Shown: piece after piece, positions 36,258 through 45,147 of the stretch
Layout: each line of letters begins with the position of its first letter
How positions within the stretch are numbered: position 1 is the stretch's first letter
Source: Bacteroidales bacterium
Lineage (GTDB): Bacteria > Bacteroidota > Bacteroidia > Bacteroidales > UBA7332
Length of the DNA stretch: 64,000 nucleotides
Direction of reading: 5' to 3'
NCBI GenBank assembly: GCA_028687995.1
Contig: JAQTZA010000001.1
Location: 124,001-188,000, forward strand
The notes under the pieces: model-generated
What the model was told of the DNA's origin: nothing
What the model saw: only the letters and a program-made list of their open reading frames with translations
The model's database searches: none
Position numbers and translations under genes: made by a program

Positions 36258-36345
36258 CGTTGCAAAGAAGCCAAATTAATACTCAAAATCGCTTGATAAG
36301 AGTCCAAAAGTACAAAAATTATTTCGAATTAAATCGCTAAAAAAA

Positions 36346-36377
36346 TTTGTGTAAATCAAAACTCTGACCTATATTTG
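36346..36377 (+). promoter_or_regulatory. Bacteroidota promoter for tRNA-Ser
   Basis: TTTG at 36346-36349 (-33) and TATATTTG at 36370-36377 (-7), spaced 20 bp, match the TTTG/TAnnTTTG consensus. They lie 30 bp before the tRNA. Confidence 0.8.
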
Positions 36378-36407
36378 CAACCGCAAACGCAAAACGGATG
36401 CACTTTT

Positions 36408-36494
36408 GGAAGTGTGGGTGAGTGGCTGAAACCACCAGTTTGCTAAACTGACGTACGGGTAACCGTACCGGGGGTTCGAATCCCCCCGCTTCCG
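36408..36494 (+). tRNA. tRNA-Ser (anticodon GCU)
   Basis: A class II tRNA of 87 nt. The acceptor stem GGAAGTG pairs with CGCTTCC (one G-U). The anticodon loop TTGCTAA gives GCT. A long variable arm is formed by GTACGG/CCGTAC, and the T arm is GGGGGTTCGAATCCCCC. The 3' CCA is not encoded. It has its own promoter and terminator. Confidence 0.95.
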
Positions 36495-36516
36495 CAAAGC
36501 ACTTTTTTGTGAAAAT

Positions 36517-36552
36517 AAAAACCGCTAAGAGTTATCTTAGCGGTTTTTTTGT
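36517..36552. terminator. Bidirectional terminator between tRNA-Ser and the GH88 gene
   Basis: AAAAACCGCTAAGA pairs perfectly with TCTTAGCGGTTTTT around GTTA, with A run before and T run after. It serves the tRNA on the plus strand and the converging gene ending at 36557. Confidence 0.9.
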
Positions 36553-36556
36553 TTTA

Positions 36557-37777
36557 CTACTTTTTCTTCAATAATTTATTGTATTTCACCATCGCTTCGA
36601 CATAATAATAATCGGCATAAGTCAATGGTGCATCCACCTCACTATCTTTATTTAAAAAGCCAACACTATGTTTTAATATAAAAGAGCCATTTGTGCCTGG
36701 TTTAGCCAAATATACGGGTGAAGAGAGTGTTCTGATTTGAGTCTCAGCAACTTTCAAATACTCTGCTCGTAATGGCTCATCTACAAACTCGCTCAATTGA
36801 ACCAGAGCTGAGGCAATGAGCGCCCCAGCAGATGCATCTCTTAGCGCTTTGGGTATATCAGGTGCGTTGAAGTCCCAATATGGAATCTTATCTGCAGGCA
36901 AATTAGGATTGTATATTATAAATGACGCAATTTTTTTGGCTTGCTCCAAATATCGTTTAATCCCTGTATTGGCATACATAAAAGTAAAACTATACAGTCC
37001 CCATCCTTGACCTCGAGCCCAAGCCGATTCATCTGAATATCCTTGAAATGTAAAACGTTTATCAGCTTTCCCACTGATGGAATCATAAGAAACCACATGA
37101 TACGAGCTAAAATCGGGTCTAAAATGATTTTTTAGCGTGGTGTTTGCGTGAGAAACTGCGATATTATAGAACGATTGATCCCCAGTTTGCTTCGAAGCCC
37201 AAAGCAGCAATTCAAGATTCATCATATTATCAATAATCACTGGGATTTGCCAGCCGTCCGCGCGCTTTTGTTCATCTAAATCCCATGATTGAATACAACC
37301 ACAAACGGGTCGAAAACGTGTTGACAAAGAACGCGCTCCAGTGGTTAGAATTTCAACGTATCGTGGATTCTTTGTTAGTCGGTAACCATTTCCAAAACTA
37401 CAATTCAGAATAAAACCAATGTCATGATTATCCGTTGTGAATTTCTCTTGTTCAACTCTATCAGTGTACATTTCTGCCCACATTCTGATGTTTTCCTTTT
37501 TCTTATATTCATACAAATACCAAAGTGTCCCTGGGTAAAAACCGCTACACCACCAATGCGAATCAGAAGTTATAATATCTGTTCGGCCACGAGAACTTCG
37601 TGGAAGTTGATCTTTCTTTTTCTTCAATTTATCAGCCATCGATAGTGTTTGTGCTTCCACCACCTTCATACTTTCTTTAATTACTTTCTGAATAGATTTT
37701 TCCTTTCCATAAGTGCTTGATGAAAGTAATACAGCCACCAATAAAATAATCAACTTAATTCTCATTTTTATCATCAT
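36557..37777 (-). CDS. Glycoside hydrolase family 88 (unsaturated glucuronyl hydrolase)
   Basis: 406 aa. Signal peptide at ~5-24 (IKLIILLVAVLLSSSTYG), so periplasmic or secreted; Met5 is an alternative start. The alpha/alpha toroid has the catalytic pair Asp119 (NHDIGF) and Asp183 (IIDNMMNLELLLWAS), the positions used by UGL enzymes. SAWARGQGWGLYSF near 246 is also conserved. These enzymes hydrate and release the 4,5-unsaturated uronic acid left by polysaccharide lyases from glycosaminoglycans or plant and algal uronans. It stands alone; no SusC/D genes or lyases are adjacent, so it may serve a distant locus. Confidence 0.92.
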   Translation of the reverse strand: MMIKMRIKLIILLVAVLLSSSTYGKEKSIQKVIKESMKVVEAQTLSMADKLKKKKDQLPRSSRGRTDIITSDSHWWCSGFYPGTLWYLYEYKKKENIRMWAEMYTDRVEQEKFTTDNHDIGFILNCSFGNGYRLTKNPRYVEILTTGARSLSTRFRPVCGCIQSWDLDEQKRADGWQIPVIIDNMMNLELLLWASKQTGDQSFYNIAVSHANTTLKNHFRPDFSSYHVVSYDSISGKADKRFTFQGYSDESAWARGQGWGLYSFTFMYANTGIKRYLEQAKKIASFIIYNPNLPADKIPYWDFNAPDIPKALRDASAGALIASALVQLSEFVDEPLRAEYLKVAETQIRTLSSPVYLAKPGTNGSFILKHSVGFLNKDSEVDAPLTYADYYYVEAMVKYNKLLKKK

Positions 37778-37874
37778 AAAGTTTTTGGGAGGTCAATTTT
37801 AAAGAAAAATAAAGTTACATTTCCTAAACGTGTCACAAATATAGTGATTTCTTAAAATTCAGAAGCGAATTAAA

Positions 37875-37909
37875 CAAAAAACTCCCACCAATCAGCGATT
37901 AGCAGGAGT
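37875..37909 (-). terminator. Terminator of galE
   Basis: On the minus strand ACTCCTGCTAAT pairs with ATTGGTGGGAGT (with wobbles) around CGCTG and runs into six T. It lies 20 bp past the galE stop. Confidence 0.8.
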
Positions 37910-37928
37910 CGTTCCATCGTTTATTATA

Positions 37929-38963
37929 TTACATAATTCCTTTTTCACGAAGTTTTAATTGCCATTTCCATGCAGAAAGCAATGTATCTTCTACGGTTTC
38001 TTTGGCTGTCCATCCGAGTTCGTTATTTGCATAATCAGGGTTTGCCCATACTTTTTCAATATCTCCTTCACGACGACCTACTATTTGATAATTGAGCTTT
38101 TCACCAGTTACTTTTTCAAAAGTTCGAATGATATCAAGTACTGATAAACCCACACCTGTACCCAAATTGAATGTTTCGACATTGGCTTTCGATTTGCCTT
38201 CCACCAAACGATTAACGGCGATAACGTGAGCTTTTGCCAAGTCAACCACATTAATATAATCGCGAATACAAGAGCCATCGTGCGTGTTATAATCATCACC
38301 ATAAACACTTAATTTTTCGCGAATACCCATTGCCGTTTGTGTCACAAATGGTATCAGGTTTTGAGGTACACCATTTGGCAATTCACCAATTTCTACGGAT
38401 GGATGCGAGCCAATTGGATTAAAATATCGAAGAATTATACTTTTATAATCTACTCCCGAATGCACGGTATCTTGAATAATCTCTTCACAAATTTGTTTCG
38501 TATTTCCATAAGGTGACATGGCCACTTTTATCGGAGCATTTTCAGTTACGGGTAATTCATCGGGTTGACCATAAACGGTGCAAGACGAAGAGAAAACAAT
38601 TCCTTCAACACCAAATTTCGGCATTAAATCAAGCAAATTGATAAGAGATACAAGGTTGTTTCGATAGTATAACAAAGGATTTTGTACCGATTCACCCACA
38701 GCTTTACTAGCAGCAAAGTGAATTATACCCTTTATTCCACTATGTTTTGTAAACAAAGCTTCGAGACCAGCTTTATCGTTGCAATCCAACTTTTCAAAAA
38801 TGGGTCTGATGCCAGAAATTTTCTCAATGCCATCCAATACCTCGATGTTTGAATTCCAAAGATTATCGATTGCAATCACTTCGAAACCTGCGTTTTGAAG
38901 CTCTACCACTGTGTGTGAGCCTATAAAACCTGTACCACCTGTAACTAAGATTTTTGTTTTCAT
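37929..38963 (-). CDS. galE: UDP-glucose 4-epimerase
   Basis: 344 aa, short-chain dehydrogenase fold. NAD-binding GGTGFIGSH is at residues 8-16, the catalytic Ser region FSSSCTVYG near 124, and the Tyr-x3-Lys motif YGNTK near 151. It interconverts UDP-glucose and UDP-galactose (or the GlcNAc/GalNAc pair). It supplies sugar nucleotides for galactose use or for the surface glycans encoded further on. It lies 39 bp downstream of proS on the same strand with its own terminator. Confidence 0.95.
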   Translation of the reverse strand: MKTKILVTGGTGFIGSHTVVELQNAGFEVIAIDNLWNSNIEVLDGIEKISGIRPIFEKLDCNDKAGLEALFTKHSGIKGIIHFAASKAVGESVQNPLLYYRNNLVSLINLLDLMPKFGVEGIVFSSSCTVYGQPDELPVTENAPIKVAMSPYGNTKQICEEIIQDTVHSGVDYKSIILRYFNPIGSHPSVEIGELPNGVPQNLIPFVTQTAMGIREKLSVYGDDYNTHDGSCIRDYINVVDLAKAHVIAVNRLVEGKSKANVETFNLGTGVGLSVLDIIRTFEKVTGEKLNYQIVGRREGDIEKVWANPDYANNELGWTAKETVEDTLLSAWKWQLKLREKGIM

Positions 38964-39002
38964 TTGAGTTGTATGTTAAATGTGTGTGTGAAAATACTAA
39001 AA

Positions 39003-40484
39003 TCAATATGCTCTTGCAAAAAGCACTCGTTGAGTTGATGGTTTTCCGGTAACCATACAAACACCGGGAGTCTTATCACCCTCTAATGGAATACATCGAA
39101 TGGTTGCTTTAGTCTCATCCTTAATTAATTCCTCTGTTTCGGCAGTTCCATCCCAATGGGCAAGAATAAATCCTCCATCTTCGATTTTCACTTTAAAATC
39201 AGCATACGAATCCACTACTTGAGTGGTTTTTTCTCTAAAGTCGAAAGCCTTTTGATAAATATTTTGCTGGATTTCATCTAATAAATCTTTGATGTATTGT
39301 TCAATATCATCACAACTGCGAGTCTCTTTGGTCAATGTGTCACGACGAGCGACTTCTATGGTATTACTTTCCAAATCACGTCCACCCATTGCTAATCTCA
39401 CAGGTACACCTTTCAATTCGTATTCAGCAAATTTCCATCCGGGTTTTTTATTGTCCGAATTATCATATTTCACACTAACACCCAATGATTTGAGATTCTT
39501 CACAATACCGGCTACTTTTTCGTTGATTTGGGCCAATTGCTCATCGTTACGATAAATTGGCACAATCACTACTTGATAAGGAGCTAATTTGGGAGGCAGC
39601 ACCAATCCGTTATCATCGGAGTGCGCCATAATAAGCGCACCAATCAATCGGGTCGAAACGCCCCAAGAAGTTGCCCAAACGTGTTCTTGTTTTCCCTCTT
39701 TTGAAGTAAATGTAACATCAAATGCTTTGGCAAAATTCTGTCCCAAAAAGTGTGAAGTTCCTGATTGCAAAGCTTTTCCATCCTGCATCATCGCTTCAAT
39801 GGTGTATGTATCGACTGCACCAGCGAAACGCTCACTGGCCGATTTTACGCCTTTATGAACAGGCAATGCCATAAATTCTTCTACGAATGTGGCATACACT
39901 TCAAGCATTTGACGAGCTTCTGCTTCTGCTTCCCCACTTGTTGCGTGAGCCGTATGACCCTCTTGCCACAAAAACTCTGCCGTTCTCAAAAACAGACGAG
40001 TACGCATCTCCCAACGCACCACATTCGCCCACTGATTGCACAGAATCGGTAGGTCGCGATACGATTGTATCCAATTTTTATAGGTATTCCAAATGATGGT
40101 TTCTGATGTGGGTCGAACGATAAGCTCTTCTTCTAGTTTTGCATCTGGATCGACAATCACGCCTCCGCCATTCGGGTCATTTTTGAGGCGATAATGTGTA
40201 ACCACAGCACACTCTTTGGCAAAACCTTCAACGTGTGCTGCCTCTTTGCTTAAGAATGATTTCGGAATAAACAGAGGAAAATAAGCATTTACGTGCCCTG
40301 TTTCCTTAAACATATCGTCGAGTTGACGTTGCATTTTCTCCCAAATGGCATATCCATAAGGTTTGATAACCATGCAGCCACGAACAGCCGAATTTTCCGC
40401 CAAATCGGCTTTAATCACTAAATCTTGATACCATTGCGAATAATTTTCACTGCGCGAAGTAAGCTCCTTCAATTCTTTTGCCAT
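39003..40484 (-). CDS. proS: Prolyl-tRNA synthetase (archaeal/eukaryotic-like short form)
   Basis: 493 aa, class II synthetase without the INS editing insertion of the long bacterial form. Motif 2 and 3 regions are visible: [25 protein letters not shown] near 127, [22 protein letters not shown] near 162, and the anticodon-binding domain from ~300 ([11 protein letters not shown]). The C-terminal extension includes zinc-less residues ending RVLFARAY. Charges tRNA-Pro. It precedes galE by 39 bp. Confidence 0.97.
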   Translation of the reverse strand: MAKELKELTSRSENYSQWYQDLVIKADLAENSAVRGCMVIKPYGYAIWEKMQRQLDDMFKETGHVNAYFPLFIPKSFLSKEAAHVEGFAKECAVVTHYRLKNDPNGGGVIVDPDAKLEEELIVRPTSETIIWNTYKNWIQSYRDLPILCNQWANVVRWEMRTRLFLRTAEFLWQEGHTAHATSGEAEAEARQMLEVYATFVEEFMALPVHKGVKSASERFAGAVDTYTIEAMMQDGKALQSGTSHFLGQNFAKAFDVTFTSKEGKQEHVWATSWGVSTRLIGALIMAHSDDNGLVLPPKLAPYQVVIVPIYRNDEQLAQINEKVAGIVKNLKSLGVSVKYDNSDNKKPGWKFAEYELKGVPVRLAMGGRDLESNTIEVARRDTLTKETRSCDDIEQYIKDLLDEIQQNIYQKAFDFREKTTQVVDSYADFKVKIEDGGFILAHWDGTAETEELIKDETKATIRCIPLEGDKTPGVCMVTGKPSTQRVLFARAY

Positions 40485-40523
40485 TCTAAAATATAAATTA
40501 TAGGTAAAAAGTTCTGTTTCATC

Positions 40524-40574
40524 AAAAAAAAGATAGTCAAAAAGTCTTTATTTTATAGACGTTTTGACTATCTG
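40524..40574 (-). terminator. Terminator of the small acidic protein gene
   Basis: AGATAGTCAAAA-GTCT (from 40531) pairs with AGAC-TTTTGACTATCT (to 40573). On the minus strand it is followed by a run of T (seen as A at 40524-40530). It lies between the gene ending at 40600 and proS. Confidence 0.8.
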
Positions 40575-40599
40575 ACTTTAGGGTGCAAAAGTACAAAAT

Positions 40600-40923
40600 T
40601 TACTCAAACATTCCAATCGACTCGCAATATTCGAGTTCACCCCGCACAATAAACATTACTTCATCAGCTGTATATATTCCAACTTTATCTTTTTTTGCTT
40701 GCTTTGTTACAAATGCGACTAGTGCTTCTTCGTCAATATCTACCATTTGATCATCATCAGCATCAAAAAGTCCACACTCGTCGTAATATTCATAGATAAG
40801 GTCAACAATATACGCCAAATCATCATCTTCAAATTTTTCTTTCATCTCTTGTGGGAGATAATTTTTGATAAATTTGATTGATTCTTCATCATCATAAATA
40901 AAGAGATCTTCTTTTTCTGCCAT
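40600..40923 (-). CDS. Small acidic protein of unknown function
   Basis: 107 aa, very acidic (for example DADDDQMVDIDEEALVAFVTKQ) and helical, with no signal peptide or membrane segment. It resembles conserved short hypothetical proteins of Bacteroidales that I cannot assign to a function. It is monocistronic, with its own terminator, and divergent from the DUF3108 gene. The Asp/Glu-rich loop could bind calcium, but no proper EF-hand loop is seen. Confidence 0.75.
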   Translation of the reverse strand: MAEKEDLFIYDDEESIKFIKNYLPQEMKEKFEDDDLAYIVDLIYEYYDECGLFDADDDQMVDIDEEALVAFVTKQAKKDKVGIYTADEVMFIVRGELEYCESIGMFE

Positions 40924-41048
40924 GATAGATTGGTGTTAAAAATTAATTTATTTGTAAACATAGAAATATAAAACGAAATATACAACATATTCTTTAGAAA
41001 AAACTAGACTATTTTTATGCAAATAGTGTTTTACTTCGAGATAACTGT

Positions 41049-41056
41049 TATTTTTG
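41049..41056 (+). promoter_or_regulatory. -7 box for the DUF3108 gene
   Basis: TATTTTTG matches TAnnTTTG, 17 bp before the ATG at 41074. It falls inside the longer open frame starting at 41017, which supports the later start. No good -33 element is visible. Confidence 0.6.
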
Positions 41057-41073
41057 CAACAAAACCTAAACGT

Positions 41074-41865
41074 ATGTTTTCAACTACAATAAAAAGGATA
41101 TCAATTCTTGTCATTCTCGCATTCACCATCATTACTAATTCCACTACTGCTCAGAAAATGCCTTTTAGCAAGGGCGAACGACTAAAATACAACATATATT
41201 ATCAATGGGGAATCATCTGGAAAAAGGCTGCAGAAGCGACCTTGACAGCTCAAGAAACTACTTTTCATTCAGACAAAGCGCTATACCTGCGATTGGCTGC
41301 CCGCACAACCTCATTTTTTGATAATTTTCTGGAAGTGCGCGACACATTGCTTTCGTTGACCACACCCGATTTGCAACCAAGGTATTATGCCAAAATCACG
41401 AACGAAGGCAAATACCACGGAAAAGACGATTTGACCTACTCATATAATAATGGTAAAATTTCGACTCGGTCTCGAACATTTCGGGATAAGCAGTTGCGTT
41501 CCGATTCTACCATGACCCACGACTCTACACCCATTTACGATATGATGAGCTTGTTTTACTACATCCGAACATTAGATGTGCCGAACATGAAAAAAAACCA
41601 AGTCATACCGCTTGTCATAATTTCGGGAGATAAACCATACAATATCAAAGTTATATATAATGGAGAAGCGTCGATGAGTACACCGGATGACAAAGAATAT
41701 CAAACCTATAAACTCACCATTGTTCTTGAAAATAAAAGTGGAAAAAAATCGAAAAAGGAGCAGATGAATTTGTGGCTGAGCAAGGATGAACAACGACTGC
41801 CGCTACAACTTTCCGCCAAACTACCCCTTGGTACCATGAAGGCTTTCTTTCAGGGCATAGAATAA
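41074..41865 (+). CDS. DUF3108 family exported protein
   Basis: 263 aa from the ATG at 41074. This start gives a clean signal peptide (KRISILVILAFTIITNSTTAQ) and lies just after a -7 promoter box; the ATG at 41017 would put 19 odd residues in front. The mature part (FSKGERLKYNIYYQWGIIWKKAAEATLTAQ) is typical of DUF3108, a beta-rich periplasmic or envelope family of unknown role. It precedes dgkA by 27 bp, so the two are probably co-transcribed. Confidence 0.85.
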   Translation: MFSTTIKRISILVILAFTIITNSTTAQKMPFSKGERLKYNIYYQWGIIWKKAAEATLTAQETTFHSDKALYLRLAARTTSFFDNFLEVRDTLLSLTTPDLQPRYYAKITNEGKYHGKDDLTYSYNNGKISTRSRTFRDKQLRSDSTMTHDSTPIYDMMSLFYYIRTLDVPNMKKNQVIPLVIISGDKPYNIKVIYNGEASMSTPDDKEYQTYKLTIVLENKSGKKSKKEQMNLWLSKDEQRLPLQLSAKLPLGTMKAFFQGIE

Positions 41866-41892
41866 ATAAAGTTTATAACAACCGATTTCATT

Positions 41893-42267
41893 ATGGGAAA
41901 TGATCGATTTTCGTGGAAAAAACGGGCTCTAAGCTTTCGTTATGCAGCAAAAGGTATTTCTATTTTGATTAAAAATGAACACAATGCATGGATCCATTTG
42001 GTCGTTTTTACATTCGTCATTATTGCAGGCTTTTCCTTCAAAATATCTTCCTTCGAGTGGGCTTTGATAGCTATTGTATCTGGAATGGTGTTACTTTCTG
42101 AAGCGTTCAACACAGCCATCGAATATCTCTGCAATCGAATTTCGCCTGAGCAAAATGAAACCATCGGCAAAGTAAAAGACATCGCTGCTGGAGCAGTATT
42201 AATTGCAGCCATCTTCGCAGCAATTGTTGGGTTGATAATCTTTGTGCCTTATTTACTGAAGTTGTAG
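41893..42267 (+). CDS. dgkA: Diacylglycerol/undecaprenol kinase
   Basis: 124 aa with three transmembrane helices. The active site reads LLSEAFNTAIEYLCNRI near residue 73, and KVKDIAAGAVLIAA near 97 completes the family signature. It phosphorylates diacylglycerol or undecaprenol; the latter feeds the lipid carrier pool used by wall and surface polysaccharide synthesis. The N-terminal WKKRALSFRYAAKGISILIKNEHNAWIH is typical. Confidence 0.93.
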   Translation: MGNDRFSWKKRALSFRYAAKGISILIKNEHNAWIHLVVFTFVIIAGFSFKISSFEWALIAIVSGMVLLSEAFNTAIEYLCNRISPEQNETIGKVKDIAAGAVLIAAIFAAIVGLIIFVPYLLKL

Positions 42268-42616
42268 GAGAACATAAACAAAAATCATTAATAATTTGTC
42301 CATATTTCCCTATACTCTATTTGGCAGATAAGTGATTTTTAATAATCAATCAAGCCTGCCAGAAAAAAAATAATCTCAATACTTATCCATCAAAATAGCG
42401 CCGCATTCTTCAAACTCAATTAACTATATTCGGCCATTATTGCTTCAATTTTGATAGAATAAATGGGATTATTAATACAAAAATGACACATAAAAATAGA
42501 ATATATTAGCTTCTTTCTAATAACACATAAAAAAAACGAGCTATCTTTGCCAATTAATAAACAAGACAAAAAATCAACCATTTTTTCGTATCATTGTAAA
42601 ATAAACTAAAAAAAAT
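42268..42616. promoter_or_regulatory. Leader region of the surface polysaccharide locus with promoter
   Basis: No gene. TATCTTTG at 42542-42549 is a good -7 box, 67 bp before rfbB; the -33 element is weak. TTGGCAG (near 42320) and CTGCCA (near 42356) form a loose inverted pair. The long leader leaves room for regulation such as antitermination, but no element can be named. Confidence 0.6.
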
Positions 42617-43750
42617 ATGAAAACTTACTTAGTAACCGGTGGAGCTGGTTTTATTGGTGCAAGCTTTGTGAAATTACTTTTAAAACAATACACCGACATT
42701 CGAGTAGTAGTGCTAGATGCCTTAACATACGCTGGTAATTTAGGCACCATAGTTTCGGATATAGAAGATCCACGTTGTGAGTTTGTGAAAGGAGATATAT
42801 GTGATAAAGTATTGGCCGATGAGCTTTTCGTAAAGTATAACTTTAACTATGTCGTCAATTTTGCTGCTGAAAGCCACGTGGACAGAAGCATTGAAAATCC
42901 ACAGTTATTTTTAATTACGAATATTCTGGGTACACAGAATCTACTGGATGCAGCTCGCAAACATTGGGTGACTGGAAAAGATGAGAATGGATATCCAACA
43001 TGGAAAGAGGGTGTAAAATTTCATCAGGTTTCGACCGATGAGGTATATGGTAGCCTTGGAGCCGAAGGATATTTCACAGAAACAACACCACTTGACCCAC
43101 GTAGCCCCTATAGCGCATCGAAAACTAGCGCCGATTTGTTTGTGCAAGCTTACAATGAAACCTTCAAAATGCCTGTTACAACGACACGCTGCTCTAACAA
43201 CTACGGCCCATACCACTTCCCGGAAAAACTAATTCCTCTCATTATCAAAAATATCCTGGAAGGAAAATCATTACCTGTATACGGTGATGGAACAAACGTT
43301 CGCGATTGGTTGTACGTAGAAGATCACTGCAAAGCTATCGATATGGTGGTAAACAATGGTCGTGTAGGACAAGTTTATAACGTAGGAGGACATAACGAAA
43401 AACAAAACATTGAAATTGTAATGCTTACCATCTCTACCATTCGCGACTTGATGACCGAAACACCTGCATATCGTGAAGTATTGAAGAAAAAAGAGATCAT
43501 AAACGGCGAAATCAGCATTGAGTGGATTAACGAAAATCTGATTACTTATGTTGCAGACAGATTGGGTCATGATCAACGTTATGCTATCGACCCTACAAAA
43601 ATCAAAAATGAATTGGGTTGGGTTCCCGAGACCATGTTTGCGGAAGGCATTGTAAAGACAATTCGTTGGTATCTCGAAAACCAAGCTTGGGTAGAAGAGG
43701 TTGCTAGTGGTGACTACCAGAAGTATTATGATAAGATGTATTCGAAATAA
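42617..43750 (+). CDS. rfbB: dTDP-glucose 4,6-dehydratase
   Basis: 377 aa. NAD-binding GGAGFIGASFV is at residues 8-18, the catalytic Asp-Glu pair in HQVSTDEVYGSLG near 137, the Tyr-x3-Lys YSASK near 166, and NNYGPYHFPEKLIPLII near 195. It makes dTDP-4-keto-6-deoxyglucose, the precursor of rhamnose and other 6-deoxysugars. First gene of the polysaccharide locus; rmlA, rmlC and rmlD are not in the window. It is more GC-rich than the genes that follow. Confidence 0.95.
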   Translation: MKTYLVTGGAGFIGASFVKLLLKQYTDIRVVVLDALTYAGNLGTIVSDIEDPRCEFVKGDICDKVLADELFVKYNFNYVVNFAAESHVDRSIENPQLFLITNILGTQNLLDAARKHWVTGKDENGYPTWKEGVKFHQVSTDEVYGSLGAEGYFTETTPLDPRSPYSASKTSADLFVQAYNETFKMPVTTTRCSNNYGPYHFPEKLIPLIIKNILEGKSLPVYGDGTNVRDWLYVEDHCKAIDMVVNNGRVGQVYNVGGHNEKQNIEIVMLTISTIRDLMTETPAYREVLKKKEIINGEISIEWINENLITYVADRLGHDQRYAIDPTKIKNELGWVPETMFAEGIVKTIRWYLENQAWVEEVASGDYQKYYDKMYSK

Positions 43751-43851
43751 AAAAGTTATTAACTTATATTGAAATTTCATTATTATACATTTAATAAATC
43801 TTGGATTCGACATAAATATTATTAACCAAATTGCCTCTTTAAATTTTGTAA

Positions 43852-45147
43852 ATGTTATTAATCCTAAAATCAATTTCTTTTGTTTATTTCTTCATATCAA
43901 TTTTATTATTGATAATTTACAAGAAAAAGGATGGACTTAGAATCTTTTTTATTCTACTAATAATTGGCTATCCTTTTTTAGACTACCATACACCTATGGG
44001 AAGATTCGGATTTTCTATTTTCCCCACGCTTTGCTGGACATACTTTATTGTAAATTTTAGATATATACTTGAGAAAAGCAAAAAAACATTCAACATATTG
44101 TTAATCATCGTAGGTTATAATTTAATTATATCAGCTATCTCAGTAAATCCAATAATTTCTTTTATAAATTTTATAAATTTTAGTGGTTCATTAATTTTTA
44201 TATTAATAGCTATAAGACTATTGCACAATAGAGATGAACAATATTTAAAAATTTGGGTAATTGCCTCAATACTAATAAATACAATATTTGTTTTAGGTCA
44301 ATATTTTTTTGGAATTGAATTTTCGTCAGTTGAATTAGTAAACAATAATATTGGTTATGAAACAGATTTTTTCAGATATATCGGATGCTTCGAAGACCCT
44401 CAAAAATTTGGTCAATACATTACAATCTCATTATTTTTAATAATCTACTTTTTTTCAACTAAGAAATTGTCATCATCTGTCACAACATTTATGACTATTT
44501 CGCTTCTTATATTAATTTTTCTAACTGGCTCCAAATCACCTTTTATAGGGCTCATTATCGGCATCATTTACACAATAATATATAATCTTAAAAAAGAATA
44601 TATTTTATATATGATACTTTCAGTAATTACGATATACTACTTTAGAGATATATTAGAGGATACTACATTATTTCAAAGATTTACCACTATTGATGAAAGT
44701 GTCGATGAAAGGTTTATTTTTTGGAAAAGTGCTTTTGAAATATCAACTGATTATCCGATGGGCATTGGTTATGGGAATTACAGTAGCATCATACCCAAGT
44801 ATGACTCAAGTCAAGTATGGAATATGGGAGATGAAGTTATAACTATATCTCATCCTGAAAGTGGATGGCTTTTATTTCTAGTTGAATTTGGATATTTACT
44901 CACCTTGCTATTAATTATTTCAACAATTTACCTTCTATTACCATTTAAAAAAAATAATAGCAAATTCACGAAATCTACTGTCATACTTCAAGGTGGTTTA
45001 TTGAGTGTAGTTATAGCCTTAATAAGCATATATTCCTTAACTGATTTTAAACTTTCGGCTGCCCTTTTTAGTTGTATAGCTTTAATTATATATAGAAAAA
45101 AAATTATTTCTGATTTAAATGAGCAGACAGCAAAAATCAGCTCATAA
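43852..45147 (+). CDS. O-antigen polymerase/ligase-like membrane protein (Wzy-type)
   Basis: 431 aa, AT-rich gene, with about twelve hydrophobic helices and a larger periplasmic loop (~280-330) containing MGIGYGNYSSIIP and SHPESGWLLFLVEFGY, typical of the O-antigen ligase/Wzy family. It would join lipid-linked repeat units or ligate the chain. The sequence does not distinguish a polymerase from a ligase, but the adjacent flippase favours Wzy. Overlaps the flippase gene by 29 bp. Confidence 0.82.
   Translation: MLLILKSISFVYFFISILLLIIYKKKDGLRIFFILLIIGYPFLDYHTPMGRFGFSIFPTLCWTYFIVNFRYILEKSKKTFNILLIIVGYNLIISAISVNPIISFINFINFSGSLIFILIAIRLLHNRDEQYLKIWVIASILINTIFVLGQYFFGIEFSSVELVNNNIGYETDFFRYIGCFEDPQKFGQYITISLFLIIYFFSTKKLSSSVTTFMTISLLILIFLTGSKSPFIGLIIGIIYTIIYNLKKEYILYMILSVITIYYFRDILEDTTLFQRFTTIDESVDERFIFWKSAFEISTDYPMGIGYGNYSSIIPKYDSSQVWNMGDEVITISHPESGWLLFLVEFGYLLTLLLIISTIYLLLPFKKNNSKFTKSTVILQGGLLSVVIALISIYSLTDFKLSAALFSCIALIIYRKKIISDLNEQTAKISS

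Noticed and set aside
41017..41073. Earlier start of the DUF3108 gene
   Set aside because: It would include the -7 promoter box and spoil the signal peptide; the ATG at 41074 fits better.
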